Below, piece after piece: positions 63,231 through 64,000 of a stretch of DNA of 64,000 nucleotides. The position numbers were made by a program, and so were the translations under genes. The notes under the pieces are model-generated. The model did no database searches and was not told the DNA's origin. It worked only from the letters and a program-made list of their open reading frames with translations. The stretch comes from Streptomyces buecherae (GTDB lineage: Bacteria; Actinomycetota; Actinomycetes; Streptomycetales; Streptomycetaceae), in NCBI RefSeq assembly GCF_014295035.1, contig NZ_CP060404.1:3876501-3940500 (forward strand), written 5' to 3'. Positions within the stretch are counted from its first letter, which is position 1; every line of letters begins with the position of its first letter.

Positions 63231-64000
63231 CTATCCCGGTGGGCGCAGGCGGGCGCGGTACTCCCCCGGGGCCGTGCCCCGGGCGCGTCGGAAGGCGCGG
63301 CTGAAGGCGTGCGGGGAGGCGTAGCCGACCGCGCCGGAGATCGACTCGACCGGTTCGTCGGTGTCGCGGAGCCGGACGGCCGCCAGGTCGAGGCGCCAGC
63401 GCGTCACGTACGCGCCCGGCGTCTGCCCGAGGGCGGACCGGAAGTGCCTGGTCAGCGTCGCCCGGGAGACGCTCGTCGCGGCGGCCAGGCTCTGCGTGGT
63501 CCAGGGGTGCTCGGGCCGGGCGTGCACGTGTGCCAGGGCGTCGCGTACGACCGGGTCGCGCAGCGCGCCCAGCCACGAGGCGGACCGCTCCTCGGGGTGG
63601 CGGGCCAGCCAGGCGCGTACGAACTGGACGAGCAGCAGGTCCACGATGCTGTTGATCGCGGCGGTGGTGCCGGGCTGCGGCTCCGCCAGCTCCGCCGCGA
63701 GGAGTTCGACGGTCCTGCTGAACTGCGCGTTCTGGCCGGCCGTGACGTGCGTCGGCCGGGCGAGTGAGGTGAGCACCGGCGTGCTCACCTCCGGGTCCTG
63801 CTCGTAGTGGAGGACGATCACCTCCGTGTGCGCCGGCGCCGAGCCCAGCCGCAGGGCCCGGCCGTCGCCCATGGCCCGGGCCGCGGCCTCGCGGTCGCAG
63901 GAGCCCATCGTCACGCTGGCGGCGCCGGCGAGTCCGTGCGCGGTACCCGGCGGCGCGAGGACGGCGTCCCCGGCCCGCACCTGGAGTGGCCGCTGGCCCG
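63231..64000 (-). CDS. AraC-family regulator, 5' end outside window
   Basis: The frame stays open to the right edge, so the N-terminus is missing. Visible part: an AraC_binding/cupin sensor (RAGDAVLAPPGTAHGLAG) and a C-terminal double helix-turn-helix (HPWTTQSLAAATSVSRATLTRHFRSALGQTPGAYVTRWRLDLAAV and ESISGAVGYASPHAFSRAFRRARGTAPGEYR). It reads in the same direction as the SRPBCC operon and ends 276 bases before it. Confidence 0.9.
   Translation of the reverse strand, partial: GQRPLQVRAGDAVLAPPGTAHGLAGAASVTMGSCDREAAARAMGDGRALRLGSAPAHTEVIVLHYEQDPEVSTPVLTSLARPTHVTAGQNAQFSRTVELLAAELAEPQPGTTAAINSIVDLLLVQFVRAWLARHPEERSASWLGALRDPVVRDALAHVHARPEHPWTTQSLAAATSVSRATLTRHFRSALGQTPGAYVTRWRLDLAAVRLRDTDEPVESISGAVGYASPHAFSRAFRRARGTAPGEYRARLRPPG

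Overview
The window is ordinary core chromosome of a Streptomyces-type actinomycete. Support comes from the very high G+C with G/C-rich third codon positions, GTG starts, tight ATGA/GTGA overlaps, HspR-type HAIR operators before clpB and dnaK, rare TTA codons, a Streptomyces-consensus parS site, and a gene order (purA, kynurenine operon, fba-pyrE, clpB, dnaK-grpE-dnaJ-hspR, dcd) that I recall from the central arm of Streptomyces chromosomes near oriC. No phage, plasmid, insertion sequence, CRISPR array or rRNA was seen.

Region 1 (1-8,120): the 3' end of a Ser/Thr kinase fused to a DUF4328-like membrane tail; purA; a diacylglycerol-kinase-like gene that carries a frameshift; a GbsR/MarR-type regulator divergent from a two-gene ABC exporter. 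Region 2 (8,121-17,611): a cytochrome P450; the tryptophan-to-anthranilate operon kynA-kynU-kynB, whose junctions all overlap; a DUF3151 gene; a DHA2-type MFS exporter; fba; and pyrE. A parS site sits inside a 42-bp perfect palindrome between fba and pyrE. Region 3 (17,665-28,339): an ECF-type sigma factor translationally coupled to a one-pass CU044_5270-like membrane protein and divergent from a secreted protein; aldose epimerase; a tail-anchored SRPBCC protein; a membrane spermidine-synthase-like protein with a DUF2617 gene, both containing TTA codons; a Gly/Cys-rich one-pass membrane miniprotein; and an aminotransferase.

Region 4 (28,428-41,543): an apparently orphan Phd-like antitoxin; about 1 kb with no supported gene; YbjN; and the HspR heat-shock regulon (clpB, dnaK-grpE-dnaJ-hspR). 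Between them lie small membrane, F420/PPOX, GNAT, HxlR and NmrA-like genes and tRNA-Trp. Region 5 (42,166-50,985): a membrane FeS/CCG reductase, an unknown TTA-containing gene, an SRPBCC protein, an Eis-like acetyltransferase, a YIP1-family protein, a PRPP-binding phosphoribosyltransferase, dcd, and a 54-codon zinc-ribbon-like gene. Region 6 (50,986-64,000) is more accessory: tRNA-Gly, an RHH/PIN toxin-antitoxin pair, a LysR-flanked operon of two 3-hydroxyacyl-CoA-dehydrogenase-like proteins plus a YWTD propeller, an EthD protein, GNAT, an NmrA/AraC divergent pair, a small Cys-rich protein, an SRPBCC-FAD oxidoreductase-SDR operon, and the C-terminal part of an AraC regulator running off the end.

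I found no spectacular new system. The best leads are the LysR/dehydrogenase/YWTD operon, the parS-bearing palindrome, the sigma/CU044_5270/secreted-protein module, the TTA-bearing spermidine-synthase/DUF2617 pair beside the Gly/Cys-rich peptide, and the orphan antitoxin with a strong operator-like palindrome. Family names are from recognition by eye; no searches were run.
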